64,000 nucleotides of DNA from Candidatus Nitrosopumilus sp. (GCA_003331425.1 QOOS01000003.1:62001-126000); one strand, 5' to 3'; shown: positions 51,060-59,634, numbered from the stretch's first letter. A program made the numbers and translations. Notes: a model not told the origin generated them from the sequence alone.

Positions 51060-51080
51060 TTTATGCTTAAAACGCATAAA
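51060..51080. promoter_or_regulatory. Inverted repeat TTTATGC-N7-GCATAAA before the tandem RAM gene
   Basis: A perfect seven-base-pair inverted repeat, TTTATGC TTAAAAC GCATAAA, 49 bases upstream of the ATG at 51129. It overlaps a TATA-like stretch, so a regulator bound there could block the promoter; the position and symmetry fit an operator. Could also be a terminator-like hairpin of the UBP gene. Confidence 0.45.
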
Positions 51081-51128
51081 CTTTTGGATGATTGATAAAA
51101 ATAAGATCACAGTAGGAGATTATTCCTA

Positions 51129-51659
51129 ATGGCAAAAGCATACATCATGATGAATTGTCATTTAGGAGAAGAAAAAGAAGTAATACAATCATTACAAAAA
51201 ATTGTGGGAATTAAAGAAGCTCACGGAACACTTGGACTATACGATATTGTTGCACAAATTGAATGTACAACAGATGAAAAAATTCAAGAAATTGTAACAC
51301 AACAAATTAGAAAAATACCAAAAATTCATTCTAGTATGACATTAACTAGTTCAGAGTCAGGACAATTATTTCAAATTGCAGAAAAACTTGTGGGTGCAAT
51401 GCTTGGCAAAAATTCTAGCCAAGCATATGTTGTATTTCATTGTGAAAAAGGACAAGAATATCCAACATTGAAAAATCTTTGCAAGATACCAGAAATTAAA
51501 GAAGCAGATGTAGTTTTTGGATATTATGATGTCATATGCAGAGTAGAATCATCAAGTGAAGAAGTGTTACAAGATGTGATAACTAGAGCGATTAGAGGAT
51601 TGCCAAATCTCAAAACCAGCATGACATTAAATATAATCAAAGAACAAGAATCAAAATAA
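51129..51659 (+). CDS. Protein with two tandem Lrp/AsnC ligand-binding (RAM) domains
   Basis: A 176-residue protein made of two RAM domains and no DNA-binding part. The first (residues 1-75) has MNCHLGEEKEVIQSLQKIVGIKEAHGTLGLYDIVAQ; the second (about 97-172) has VVFHCEKGQEYPTLKNLCKIPEIKEADVVFGYYDVICRV. The halves are clearly homologous, with an added linker. It probably senses amino acids or similar ligands, and could form hetero-oligomers with Lrp regulators. An inverted repeat lies upstream. Confidence 0.9.
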   Translation: MAKAYIMMNCHLGEEKEVIQSLQKIVGIKEAHGTLGLYDIVAQIECTTDEKIQEIVTQQIRKIPKIHSSMTLTSSESGQLFQIAEKLVGAMLGKNSSQAYVVFHCEKGQEYPTLKNLCKIPEIKEADVVFGYYDVICRVESSSEEVLQDVITRAIRGLPNLKTSMTLNIIKEQESK

Positions 51660-51700
51660 AAAAACTATTCATTTTTTAATAGTTATCAATTAGAAAAAAT

Positions 51701-53473
51701 ATGAAACAGTACGAACTTGGAGAATGGGATTTATCAGAATTAGCAAAAAATCCAAAGAGTTCTGCATTTCAAAAACAAATTAAAGATTTAGAAAATCAGG
51801 CAAAAAAATTTGAAAAAATAAAGTCAAAATTAAGTCCAAAAATGTCATCTAAACAATTTAAGATGATTTTACAACAAGTTGAAGAAATTTCTCATAAGAT
51901 GAGCAAAATTGGAGGGTATGCATCATTGGCATATTCATCAAACACTCAATCAGATGAAGCTACTTCACTTATGACTCAAATGTCAAAATTGGGTTCAGAA
52001 ATTTCAAATAAAATTTTATTTTTTGATTTATGGTGGAAGACACAAGTAGATGAAAAAAATGCAACGAGACTAATGAAAGAAACAGGAGAATTGAAGGAGT
52101 ATCTTACATACAAAAGATTGTTTGCAAAGTATGCGTTAAGTGAATCTGAAGAAAAAATAATTAACACATTAGACGTTACAGGAATCTCTGCACTTGTCAA
52201 ACTATATGATAAAATAACTAACGCCTTTGAGTATAAAATGAAAATTGGTTCCAAAACAAAAGTAATGACAAGAGAAGAACTAACAAACTATGTCAGAAGT
52301 ACAAATCCAAAAATTAGAGAAACGGCTTACAAAACAATTCTTACAAAATATACAGAAAACAAAGGAGTAATTGGAGAAATTTATCAAAACATTGTTCTTA
52401 ATTGGAAAAACGAAGGAATAGAACTTAGAGGATACAATAGTCCAATTTCAATGAGAAACATTGGTAATGATGTTGACGATAAAACTATAGAATCACTTCT
52501 TACAATTTGCCGAAAAAATTCACCCGTTTTTCAAAAATTCTTTCTTCAAAAAGCAAAAATGCTAGACATGAAAAAATTACAAAGGTATGATCTGTATGCA
52601 CCAGCAGCATCAAAAATTAAAGAAAAAAATTATTCATATAATCAGTCAGTTAAACTAGTGTTTGAATCACTAGGTAAATTTAGCAGTACATTAGAAGAAT
52701 TTGCCAGAAAAGTATTCAATGAAAATCATATTGATTCATCTGTCAGACCAGGCAAAAGAGACGGAGCATTTTGTAGTACACTTACTCCGAAAATCACACC
52801 TTATGTTCTAGTAAATTTTACAGGTAAATCCAGAGATGTGTTTACTTTAGCACACGAATTAGGACATGCAGTTCACAGTCAGGCAGCACAAGATAGATCA
52901 ATATTAGTTCAAGATGCACCATTACCATTAGCTGAAACAGCATCCACATTTTCAGAATTATTGCTGTATGACAATTTATCAGAGAAAATTTCTGATGACC
53001 AAAAAAAGATTATGCTGGCTGAAAAAATTGATGATTTGTATGCAACAATCCTCAGACAATCATATTTTACAATTTTTGAAGTTGATGCACACAATTTGAT
53101 CAGTAAAGGTACAACAATTGATGAAATTTCAAAAGTGTATTTACAAAATTTAAAAGAACAATTTGGAAATTCAGTAAAGTTATCAGATGATTTTGGTATA
53201 GAATGGAGTTGTATTCCTCATTTTTATCATACACCATTTTATTGCTATGCATATTCATTTGGAAATTTGTTAGCATTATCTCTATTTCAAAGATATAAAA
53301 AAGAAGGAAATGATTTTGTCAAATCATATATTGATATTTTGTCTGCAGGAGGTTCAAAAAAACCTGAAAAATTATTATCAGAACACGGGTTCGATATTAG
53401 ATCACCAAAATTCTGGCAAGAAGGTTTTGATTATGTCAATCAACAAGTTAAAACCCTATCATCATTAAATTAA
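51701..53473 (+). CDS. pepF: Oligoendopeptidase F (M3 family metallopeptidase)
   Basis: A 590-residue cytoplasmic zinc peptidase degrading short peptides. The zinc motif HELGH is at residues 385-389 (FTLAHELGHAVHS), the third ligand in ETASTFSELL, and a downstream Tyr/His region (HFYHTPFYCYAYSFGNLLAL) shapes the substrate site. The N-terminal helical region is the M3B prodomain-like part. Full length for PepF. It follows the tandem RAM gene by 42 bases. Confidence 0.94.
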   Translation: MKQYELGEWDLSELAKNPKSSAFQKQIKDLENQAKKFEKIKSKLSPKMSSKQFKMILQQVEEISHKMSKIGGYASLAYSSNTQSDEATSLMTQMSKLGSEISNKILFFDLWWKTQVDEKNATRLMKETGELKEYLTYKRLFAKYALSESEEKIINTLDVTGISALVKLYDKITNAFEYKMKIGSKTKVMTREELTNYVRSTNPKIRETAYKTILTKYTENKGVIGEIYQNIVLNWKNEGIELRGYNSPISMRNIGNDVDDKTIESLLTICRKNSPVFQKFFLQKAKMLDMKKLQRYDLYAPAASKIKEKNYSYNQSVKLVFESLGKFSSTLEEFARKVFNENHIDSSVRPGKRDGAFCSTLTPKITPYVLVNFTGKSRDVFTLAHELGHAVHSQAAQDRSILVQDAPLPLAETASTFSELLLYDNLSEKISDDQKKIMLAEKIDDLYATILRQSYFTIFEVDAHNLISKGTTIDEISKVYLQNLKEQFGNSVKLSDDFGIEWSCIPHFYHTPFYCYAYSFGNLLALSLFQRYKKEGNDFVKSYIDILSAGGSKKPEKLLSEHGFDIRSPKFWQEGFDYVNQQVKTLSSLN

Positions 53474-53500
53474 TTCAAAAGGAAATTATTTTTAATAGAA

Positions 53501-53959
53501 TTAATCATCATCATTTTTTTCAGGTAAATTGTAAGTACTAATTATTTTTTCAACATCAACAATAAGACCATCTTTAATTTTTTTTAAAGAATTTTCAGGA
53601 TTATCAGATTGTGAAATTAAATAATTTAGTTGATCCAGTATTGCATGTTCAACACGTAAAACTAATAATTCAGAAATACTTTTTTCACTCGTAAAATCAG
53701 CTTCTGTAATATTCACTGCCTGATTAGCCATTTGAAAAGTAAAAGATGAAGAATATCCACCTCTACTAAATGCAATATCTCTAAGTACCAATTTTTTTAC
53801 TTCATCAGGATTTCCCATTCCAGATCTTGCAACCATATCGTTTAATTGATCTAAGATGGCATACTGAACTCTAGTTTGTAATAATTCAGGAATAGTTTTT
53901 GCATTTTCAATTTCAGTGATACTGACTTTTTCATCACCAATTGTGATAAATTTATTCAT
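53501..53959 (-). CDS. Protein with two internal repeats, 152 aa
   Basis: A 152-residue protein built of two homologous halves of about 70 residues. The first half has IPELLQTRVQYAILDQLNDMVARSG, the second ISELLVLRVEHAILDQLNYLISQSD; both precede a loop and helix. A shared (K)VSITE / VNITE strand starts each half. Function unknown; duplicated helical domains often pack as a pseudo-dimer. It is convergent with pepF, 28 bases apart. Confidence 0.7.
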   Translation of the reverse strand: MNKFITIGDEKVSITEIENAKTIPELLQTRVQYAILDQLNDMVARSGMGNPDEVKKLVLRDIAFSRGGYSSSFTFQMANQAVNITEADFTSEKSISELLVLRVEHAILDQLNYLISQSDNPENSLKKIKDGLIVDVEKIISTYNLPEKNDDD

Positions 53960-54027
53960 AATCAGAATTAGAATTATTTTACGTATAAAGTATTTCTAAG
54001 AAATAATTTTAAACTTTTTAGAATAAT

Positions 54028-54088
54028 GGGGCCGACAGTCCAACGCATGGACTGCCGGCTTGTTCCCCGAACGGTTTGAATTCGATGT
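54028..54088. ncRNA. Candidate small RNA with a strong GC-rich hairpin
   Basis: A short GC-rich island in very AT-rich DNA with no ORF. GCCG-A-CAGTCCA (54031-54042) pairs with TGGACTG-C-CGGC (54048-54059), an 11-pair stem with a single A-C mismatch and loop ACGCA; GGGG at 54028-54031 can instead meet CCCC at 54065-54068. A T-arm-like CGAAC...ATTCG follows at 54068-54084. TATA-like elements lie on either side (TTTTAAAC near 54007; TTTTTAAATA near 54095-54105 on the other strand), so either orientation is possible. Not a recognisable tRNA, snoRNA or known family. Confidence 0.5.
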
Positions 54089-54127
54089 CAAAAATTATTT
54101 AAAAATATATCATTTAAACCTTTGAGA

Positions 54128-54721
54128 TTATTTCAAATCCAATTTAGGAGGTTTGATTTTCCTAATAGTGCCCAAAAGAATTCCAATTGTTACACCCAAT
54201 TGATAAAGAAAATACAACAAAACTTCAAAGGAACTAGGAGTAAGATCAGTAAATCGACTTAATGCAGTGAATATCAACAATAAACTACTAAAAAAGAAAA
54301 CAAATCCTTTTACTATTCCATGTAAGTTTGTAACTTTTAAAATTACAAAAGTCATCACCATGATAGAAAAGGCAAGTACAGTCAAAAATCCAGTATTCAT
54401 TCCAAAAATCAAAAAAACAGTTGAAACTAACTCATTTGGATTTGTAACGGCTAAATTTGTAATATCAATTTTTTCAGGGGACTGAAATCTAGGTACACTA
54501 AGAACAGTATTAATTAAAAATAAAATAAATAATGATACAGATACTGTTTTAAGATGATTTTGTAGTCTTGGGAATCTTAGAAGTATGGCCCTACCCAAAA
54601 AAAATCCCTGAGACAAACCAATTACAACTGTACTCAAAATTACAATTAATTGAATCAAAGGATCATTGAAATATTCAGCAACTATTGGGATTAAAGCCAT
54701 TAATTTGAAAAGTATGGACAA
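54128..54721 (-). CDS. Integral membrane protein of unknown function, 197 aa
   Basis: A 197-residue polytopic membrane protein with about five or six hydrophobic spans (about residues 20-45, 58-80, 93-125, 125-145, 170-188) and short loops; the N-terminal segment may be a further helix. The C-terminus ends in a basic GTIRKIKPPKLDLK. No transporter or enzyme motif is visible. It lies next to an envelope protein gene and is divergent from it. Confidence 0.75.
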   Translation of the reverse strand: MSILFKLMALIPIVAEYFNDPLIQLIVILSTVVIGLSQGFFLGRAILLRFPRLQNHLKTVSVSLFILFLINTVLSVPRFQSPEKIDITNLAVTNPNELVSTVFLIFGMNTGFLTVLAFSIMVMTFVILKVTNLHGIVKGFVFFFSSLLLIFTALSRFTDLTPSSFEVLLYFLYQLGVTIGILLGTIRKIKPPKLDLK

Positions 54722-54810
54722 TAAAATATGGGTTTGCTATCACATGTGCTTGAAAAAATAAAATATAAAAAATAAGTAAATTTAATATCTCATATTCAAA
54801 CGTTGGAAAT

Positions 54811-55965
54811 ATGCTAAAAATGATTTTTCTCGCATTTTTAATTACATTTACATGTATTTCGATTGATCAAGCATATTCACAAGAAATAGGATTATCAACT
54901 TTTCAAGAGTCAGCTCAAGTGATAATTGATGAAAAAATTTCTCAAACAAATATCGCTTCAATTACTCTACTTAGTACCAACATTCAAGAAATAAAAATTC
55001 CCGTAGAGCTAGAATCAAAAATTAGAGAAAATACAAGAATTCAAGCAATAGTCATTACAAATGAAAACAATTGTGTTTTAGGAGTTACTGATCAATCATG
55101 TATTTTAATAAACATTGAAAGAAATCCAGAAGACAAAGGAATCATTGCAATACAAGATTCATCAAGAGAGATAGGAGAATCATTTGTTGATGAAATTAAC
55201 CAGGCATTTGATACAAATGCAGAATTTTTTCAAGTGTATATTCATACCAATGCTGAAACAAATAGTGCATTAGATACATCAGGTATTGTATCAGGTACAG
55301 GTACAATTTCAGCAGTGTTGACAATGCCAATGGAGGATACATACTCAATGTATGAGAAATTATCATCAATGCTCATCACAAGTGAAATTAGAGAAAATGG
55401 AGGATTTTATAACATTGGAAAAAATTTGTCCACAGATGAAAATGCCAAAATGTCATTTTCCATAATTCCAACTGAATCAAAATCTCTTTTACAATTAAGG
55501 GTGTCAACAACTAGTCCAATAGAAAATCAAATAGAATCAGGCACAGAAATTAACCCATTAGAATTTTTCAACATTAATGAAATTACTAGATCAAATTATT
55601 TTTCTGATGGAAATTATCCACTAAATTCCTTATTTCAAATAATCATATTATCGGATGAAGAAAATAATGTATCAGATGTTAAAGGAAATATCATTCCAAC
55701 ACAAAATATTGATGGGATAGAAATGCCAACTGAATTTACAACAGAGGGATGGATTTTTGATCCACGGAAGGGGGAACAAATTCAAGGCAAATTTATTTTT
55801 GGAGAACGTGATTCAATAGATGATGAAGAATTACAATTTTCACTTGGCGGAGACAATATCAAATACGAAGAACCAGAAACAGATGAATCAATTATAGTTG
55901 TAGGAATTATTGCAATAGTTTCAATTGGTGCGGCAATTTTTTATCTTAAAGGGTATAAAAAATAA
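54811..55965 (+). CDS. Large envelope protein with signal peptide and C-terminal membrane anchor, 384 aa
   Basis: A 384-residue surface protein. Residues 1-23 form a signal peptide (MLKMIFLAFLITFTCISID, then QAYSQE as cleavage region); residues about 356-378 are a transmembrane anchor (IIVVGIIAIVSIGAAIFYLK) with basic GYKK on the inside. The large extracytoplasmic part is polar, Asn/Ser/Thr-rich with many beta-strand-like runs. No motif recognised. Possible role in the cell envelope. It is convergent with the arginine decarboxylase gene (adjacent, no gap). Confidence 0.8.
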   Translation: MLKMIFLAFLITFTCISIDQAYSQEIGLSTFQESAQVIIDEKISQTNIASITLLSTNIQEIKIPVELESKIRENTRIQAIVITNENNCVLGVTDQSCILINIERNPEDKGIIAIQDSSREIGESFVDEINQAFDTNAEFFQVYIHTNAETNSALDTSGIVSGTGTISAVLTMPMEDTYSMYEKLSSMLITSEIRENGGFYNIGKNLSTDENAKMSFSIIPTESKSLLQLRVSTTSPIENQIESGTEINPLEFFNINEITRSNYFSDGNYPLNSLFQIIILSDEENNVSDVKGNIIPTQNIDGIEMPTEFTTEGWIFDPRKGEQIQGKFIFGERDSIDDEELQFSLGGDNIKYEEPETDESIIVVGIIAIVSIGAAIFYLKGYKK

Positions 55966-56517
55966 TCAAACTAAAAGAACTGCAGCTGCAAATACAGTTG
56001 TCCATTTTCCATCCTTGTCACCTTTTGTAGCTTGGGTAACATTATGTGTATTGTAAATTTCACCAGAAATGGACCATTGTTGTCTTTTTTCATCCCAATC
56101 TTTGTCAGCATCAAAAGGAATACCTAATGAGGAGGCCAACATCTGAGCTGCAATATCTTCTGCATAATCACCAGCTTGAATTTCATTTTGGCCAAATGAT
56201 TCGTATTCAGAGAGATAACCATACCTTTCAGTATCTTTAGGTTGTGCAATTCCTACCGATGCTGAACAAACCCGATGAGGTTCTTTGGTTTGATTTTTTG
56301 AATATATTGTAAACAAAATCTGTCCAGCTTTGATTTTTTTCAAACCTTCTTTACGACTGATTAATTTTGCTTGTGGAGGGAAAATACTAGAAATCAATAC
56401 AAGATTAGTTCCAGCAATACCAGCATCTCTTAAAGCATATTCAAAACTAGTGAGTCTATCTTCATGAACACCCTTACCTTTTGTGAGAAACAATTCTTTG
56501 GCAACTAAATCTAACAT
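55966..56517 (-). CDS. pdaD: Pyruvoyl-dependent arginine decarboxylase
   Basis: A 183-residue pyruvoyl enzyme making agmatine from arginine for polyamine synthesis. The proenzyme self-cleaves between S43 and S44 in LVLISSIFPP to make the pyruvoyl group. Family features are the N-terminal TKGKGVHEDRLTSFEYALRDAGIAGTNLV, GQILFTIYSKN, ACSASVGIAQP-like SASVGIA, and the C-terminal WTTVFAAAVLL. It is a compact single gene with no polyamine neighbours. The gene's stop codon abuts the convergent envelope-protein gene. Confidence 0.93.
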   Translation of the reverse strand: MLDLVAKELFLTKGKGVHEDRLTSFEYALRDAGIAGTNLVLISSIFPPQAKLISRKEGLKKIKAGQILFTIYSKNQTKEPHRVCSASVGIAQPKDTERYGYLSEYESFGQNEIQAGDYAEDIAAQMLASSLGIPFDADKDWDEKRQQWSISGEIYNTHNVTQATKGDKDGKWTTVFAAAVLLV

Positions 56518-56575
56518 TTCTGAATTCTTGATAGAGAATTATTATTTATACTTTAATTCTAAAGAGGGAAAATTA

Positions 56576-56824
56576 CTAATCAGATTTGGATTTTTTCTTT
56601 TTCTTACGTTTGTCAGGTTCAGACTTAATTTGAGTAAGAAATATGAATGTGAAAAATGCACCCAATCCAACATTAATCAAGCCCATAAAGGTAATCATCA
56701 TTTTGAGATTTGGAGGAGTGATAGCTGATAATCCAATTAGAATGCCAATAAGTCCTGTTACAAAGAACATCATCATCAGAACCTTAACTCGAGTTGGTTC
56801 AATGTATCTCATAACAAATATCAA
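56576..56824 (-). CDS. Small membrane protein with two spans, 82 aa
   Basis: An 82-residue protein with two hydrophobic helices (about 15-35 and 42-66) joined by a short loop, and a highly basic C-terminal tail (KRKKKKKSKSD). The start may be at the second Met (MRYIEPTRVK), five residues in. The topology is consistent with a two-helix hairpin, tail inside. Function unknown. It is 52 bases upstream of pdaD in the same orientation. Confidence 0.65.
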   Translation of the reverse strand: MIFVMRYIEPTRVKVLMMMFFVTGLIGILIGLSAITPPNLKMMITFMGLINVGLGAFFTFIFLTQIKSEPDKRKKKKKSKSD

Positions 56825-56895
56825 AAAGTCAATGTTATAAATTGAAAGGTGTAGAGATTATTTTAAAAAAATACAGGGTTTGGCTCAGGTAACAC

Positions 56896-56901
56896 TTTAA
56901 A
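56896..56901 (+). promoter_or_regulatory. TATA-like box of the tRNA-Thr gene
   Basis: TTTAAA centred about 30 bases before the first tRNA base (56928), the usual position for an archaeal tRNA promoter. Weak but well placed. Confidence 0.4.
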
Positions 56902-56927
56902 CCTTCATAAAGTTCATTTTACTTCGT

Positions 56928-57001
56928 GCCACTGTAGCTCAGCCTGGTAGAGCAACTGATTTGTAATCAGTAGGTCATGGGTTCAGATCCCGTCAGTGGC
57001 T
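56928..57001 (+). tRNA. tRNA-Thr (anticodon TGT)
   Basis: Acceptor GCCACTG pairs fully with CAGTGGC, discriminator T at 57001. D arm GCTC-AGCCTGGTA-GAGC, anticodon stem ACTGA/TCAGT with loop TTTGTAA (anticodon TGT, threonine), variable loop AGGTC, T arm ATGGG-TTCAGAT-CCCGT. No intron, no encoded CCA. All stems are Watson-Crick. Confidence 0.97.
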
Positions 57002-57069
57002 TTTAATTTTCAAAAAAATAAGGAGTAAATTTACAATACGAATAAGTATGCTGTAATGAAAAATAGGCT

Positions 57070-57873
57070 ATGGATGAAGATTATTTTGTGGAAGATTACA
57101 AAAAAAATGATAAAGTAATCAAAAAATCCACATTTAATTCATTAATCATAGCAATAATCATTGTAACAGGAATTGCAGCATTTTTTGCAGGAACATTTGT
57201 TTCAAATTTAAATTCTGAACAAGTATCCCAAAAGGAATTAGAAAATGCAATTGCAGAATTAGAATTAAAAATTCTTGAAAAACAATTACCAACCAACCAA
57301 CCAAATATACCACTAGAAATATCTGCAGATGATGATCCAATAATTGGAAATCCAGATGCACCAATTACAATAATAGAATTTTCAGATTTTCAATGTCCAT
57401 TTTGTGCACGATTTCACATACAAACACTTCCAACAATAATGGAAGAATATATTGAAAAAGGTGATGTAAAATTAGTATTCAGAGACTTTCCACTTCAAAG
57501 TATTCATCCTAATGCAGTACCAGCATCTGTAGCTGCAGAATGTGCAAATGAACAAGGGGAATTTAAACAAATGCACGATATATTATTTGAAAAACAAAAT
57601 GAATGGAGTAATTTGGAAACAGTTTATGCAATTGAATTGTTTAATCAATATTCAGAACAAATCAATTTAGAACAAGAACAATTTACGTCATGTTTATCAT
57701 CTGCAAAATATGTTAAAGAAATACAAAATGATCTAAATGACGGAAGAGCATATGGGATTACTGGTACACCTGGATTTTTTATAGGAAATCAGGAAATAGG
57801 ATTTGTCGAATTAAAAGGAGCTCAACCATTTGAAAGTTTTAAAAAAGTCATCGATAGTCAGTTAGGAAATTAA
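57070..57873 (+). CDS. Membrane-anchored DsbA-like thioredoxin-fold protein
   Basis: A 267-residue protein, with a TM anchor at residues 24-46 and a thioredoxin-fold domain outside. The active site CPFC is C109-P-F-C112 (FSDFQCPFCARFH) and the cis-proline loop GITGTPGFFIG lies near residue 222. The long inserted helical domain and C-terminal GNQEIGFVELKGAQPFESFKKVID are as in DsbA family oxidoreductases. It probably forms or isomerises disulfides of exported copper and S-layer proteins. A short helix precedes the fold (residues 50-75). Confidence 0.9.
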   Translation: MDEDYFVEDYKKNDKVIKKSTFNSLIIAIIIVTGIAAFFAGTFVSNLNSEQVSQKELENAIAELELKILEKQLPTNQPNIPLEISADDDPIIGNPDAPITIIEFSDFQCPFCARFHIQTLPTIMEEYIEKGDVKLVFRDFPLQSIHPNAVPASVAAECANEQGEFKQMHDILFEKQNEWSNLETVYAIELFNQYSEQINLEQEQFTSCLSSAKYVKEIQNDLNDGRAYGITGTPGFFIGNQEIGFVELKGAQPFESFKKVIDSQLGN

Positions 57874-57921
57874 AATAACAAGCGTTTATTAGACCTGAAA
57901 CAAGGTTCTGGAATATCGGAA

Positions 57922-57958
57922 TAATGACGAATGGGCAATGAGCTTTATCGTCATTGCT
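57922..57958 (+). promoter_or_regulatory. Two mutually exclusive hairpins in the leader of the DEAD-box helicase gene
   Basis: AATGACGA (57923-57930) is complementary to TCGTCATT (57948-57955), an 8-pair stem with a 17-base loop. GCAATGA (57935-57941) is complementary to TCATTGC (57951-57957), a 7-pair stem with a 9-base loop. Both need the same TCATT, so they cannot form together. The element ends 18 bases before the helicase ATG (57976). It looks like a temperature- or protein-sensitive leader, though coding in the alternative start (57931) is possible. Confidence 0.45.
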
Positions 57959-57975
57959 TAAGAGACGAAAACAAA

Positions 57976-59319
57976 ATGACAAAATTTAAAGATCTAGGAT
58001 TAAAAGAAGAAGTACTAAGAGGAGTTACTGATCAAGGTTTTGAAGAAGCATTTGAAATTCAAGAAGCAGTAATTCCAGTTTTACTATCAGGTAGAGACGT
58101 AGTTGGTCAAGCCCATACAGGTTCTGGAAAAACAGCAGCATTTGCATTATCAATGTTAAATGACATAACACCAAAACAAGGAATTCAAGGACTAATCATG
58201 GCACCAACAAGAGAATTAGCCATGCAAATTAGTACAGAAATTAAAAAAATGGGAAAGCATACTGGAATTAAAATTGCAACTGTATATGGCGGACAAGGAA
58301 TGGGAATTCAATTAGATGCATTACATAGAGGAGTAGAAATCATCGTAGCAACACCAGGTAGATTAATAGATCATCTCAAAAGAGGTTCAATTGAATTAGG
58401 AGATATCACTCACATTGTACTAGATGAAGCAGACACAATGTTGGATATGGGATTTGTAGATGATATTCAATTTATTTTAGATTTATCACCAGAAGACAGG
58501 GTAATGTCTTTATTTTCAGCAACAATGCCTACAGCAATTTTAAGATTATCTGAGGATTATCTACATAACCCAAAACAATTCTTGTTAGATGCAGATGACC
58601 TAAGTGGTGAAGGAATAGATCAATCATTTTTAGTAATTAAAGACAGAGACAAATTCAAATATCTTTTAGATTTCATTAAAAAAACTAGAGGACAATCAGT
58701 TGTATTTTGTTCAACAAAATATAGAACAAGAGATGTAGCAAAATTTCTCCACCAACAAAAATACAATGCAGTTGCTATTGAAGGAGATATGTCACAAAGT
58801 AGAAGAGAACAATCAATGGGGAAATTTAGAAGTGGTAAAGCAGACATTTTAGTTGCAACAGATGTTGCATCAAGAGGAATAGACGTACCAAAAGTAGAAT
58901 TAGTTGTAAATTATGATGTGCCAAACCAAGAGATGGCATATTTTCACAGAATAGGTAGAACTGCCAGGGCCGGAGCAGAAGGAAAAGCAATTACATTTGT
59001 ATCATATTCATCAGTTGGGGATTGGAATATTATTAAACGTCAAATCAAAGTACCACTTCGAGATCTAAATCAAGAAATGAATATTGAGATTTCAATTCCA
59101 GATCCACTAAAAAGACAATCATCACCACGAAGATATGGTGGGGGCGGAGGTTCAAGATCAAATTATTCAAGAGGCGGAAGCAGAGGCGGTGGCTACGGCA
59201 GAGGCGGTGGCTACGGCAGAGGCGGTGGCGGTGGCTACGGCAGAGATAACAAAGGAGGTAAGAGAAGAGACAATGATGGTGATGGTAGAAATAGCTACGG
59301 CGGACGTAGTAGATGGTAA
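57976..59319 (+). CDS. DEAD-box RNA helicase with an RGG-type tail
   Basis: A helicase of about 447 residues, remodelling RNA. Motifs in order: Q-like IQEAVIPVLLSGRDVV, Walker A AHTGSGKT, APTRELAMQ, GGQ, TPGRLIDHL, the DEAD box VLDEADTMLD, SAT, and C-terminal STKYRTR, ATDVASRGIDVP, HRIGRTARAG. The last 65 residues are Gly/Arg/Tyr repeats (GYGRGGG). Cold-inducible archaeal DEAD-box proteins have this layout. An ATG at 57931 would add 15 residues but overlaps the leader hairpins; the ATG at 57976 (MTKFKDLGLKEEVL) fits other helicases better. Confidence 0.92.
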   Translation: MTKFKDLGLKEEVLRGVTDQGFEEAFEIQEAVIPVLLSGRDVVGQAHTGSGKTAAFALSMLNDITPKQGIQGLIMAPTRELAMQISTEIKKMGKHTGIKIATVYGGQGMGIQLDALHRGVEIIVATPGRLIDHLKRGSIELGDITHIVLDEADTMLDMGFVDDIQFILDLSPEDRVMSLFSATMPTAILRLSEDYLHNPKQFLLDADDLSGEGIDQSFLVIKDRDKFKYLLDFIKKTRGQSVVFCSTKYRTRDVAKFLHQQKYNAVAIEGDMSQSRREQSMGKFRSGKADILVATDVASRGIDVPKVELVVNYDVPNQEMAYFHRIGRTARAGAEGKAITFVSYSSVGDWNIIKRQIKVPLRDLNQEMNIEISIPDPLKRQSSPRRYGGGGGSRSNYSRGGSRGGGYGRGGGYGRGGGGGYGRDNKGGKRRDNDGDGRNSYGGRSRW

Positions 59320-59370
59320 TATTACAAAAATTTAAAGACAAGAACCACATTCAATAGTTAAGGTAAAAGA

Positions 59371-59607
59371 ATGCACAAAGGATTCATTTTATTAAATTGT
59401 GATTTAGGGGCAGAAGAATACATTGTTGACGAATTAAAACAGATGCCCATAATCAGTAATGCATACTTGACTTTTGGAGCATATGATGTCATTGCAGAAA
59501 TAGAAACAGATGATCAAGAAGGTTTTGAAAAAGTAGTTGCAACTATCAGAAAACTATCAAGAGTAGTCAGCACTATGACGTTAAATGTAATTGATACAGG
59601 CAAATAG
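59371..59607 (+). CDS. Stand-alone Lrp/AsnC ligand-binding (RAM) domain protein
   Basis: A 78-residue RAM-only protein with ILLNCDLGAEEYIVDELKQMPIISNAYLTFGAYDVIAEIE, the third in the window (others at 34689 and, as a double domain, 51129). No helix-turn-helix. Probably an effector-binding partner of an Lrp regulator, by family inference. It follows the helicase gene by 51 bases. Confidence 0.88.
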   Translation: MHKGFILLNCDLGAEEYIVDELKQMPIISNAYLTFGAYDVIAEIETDDQEGFEKVVATIRKLSRVVSTMTLNVIDTGK

Positions 59608-59634
59608 ATTTAAAATAAAATTAATTAAGAAAAA

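Noticed and set aside
54028-54088. tRNA or tRNA-like pseudogene because of the T-arm-like segment
   Set aside because: No acceptor stem, no D arm and no anticodon arm can be formed; only the T-arm-like hairpin fits.
59045-59350. Minus-strand and shifted frames over the helicase RGG tail
   Set aside because: They are shadows of the Gly/Arg repeat codons at the helicase 3' end, with no independent support.
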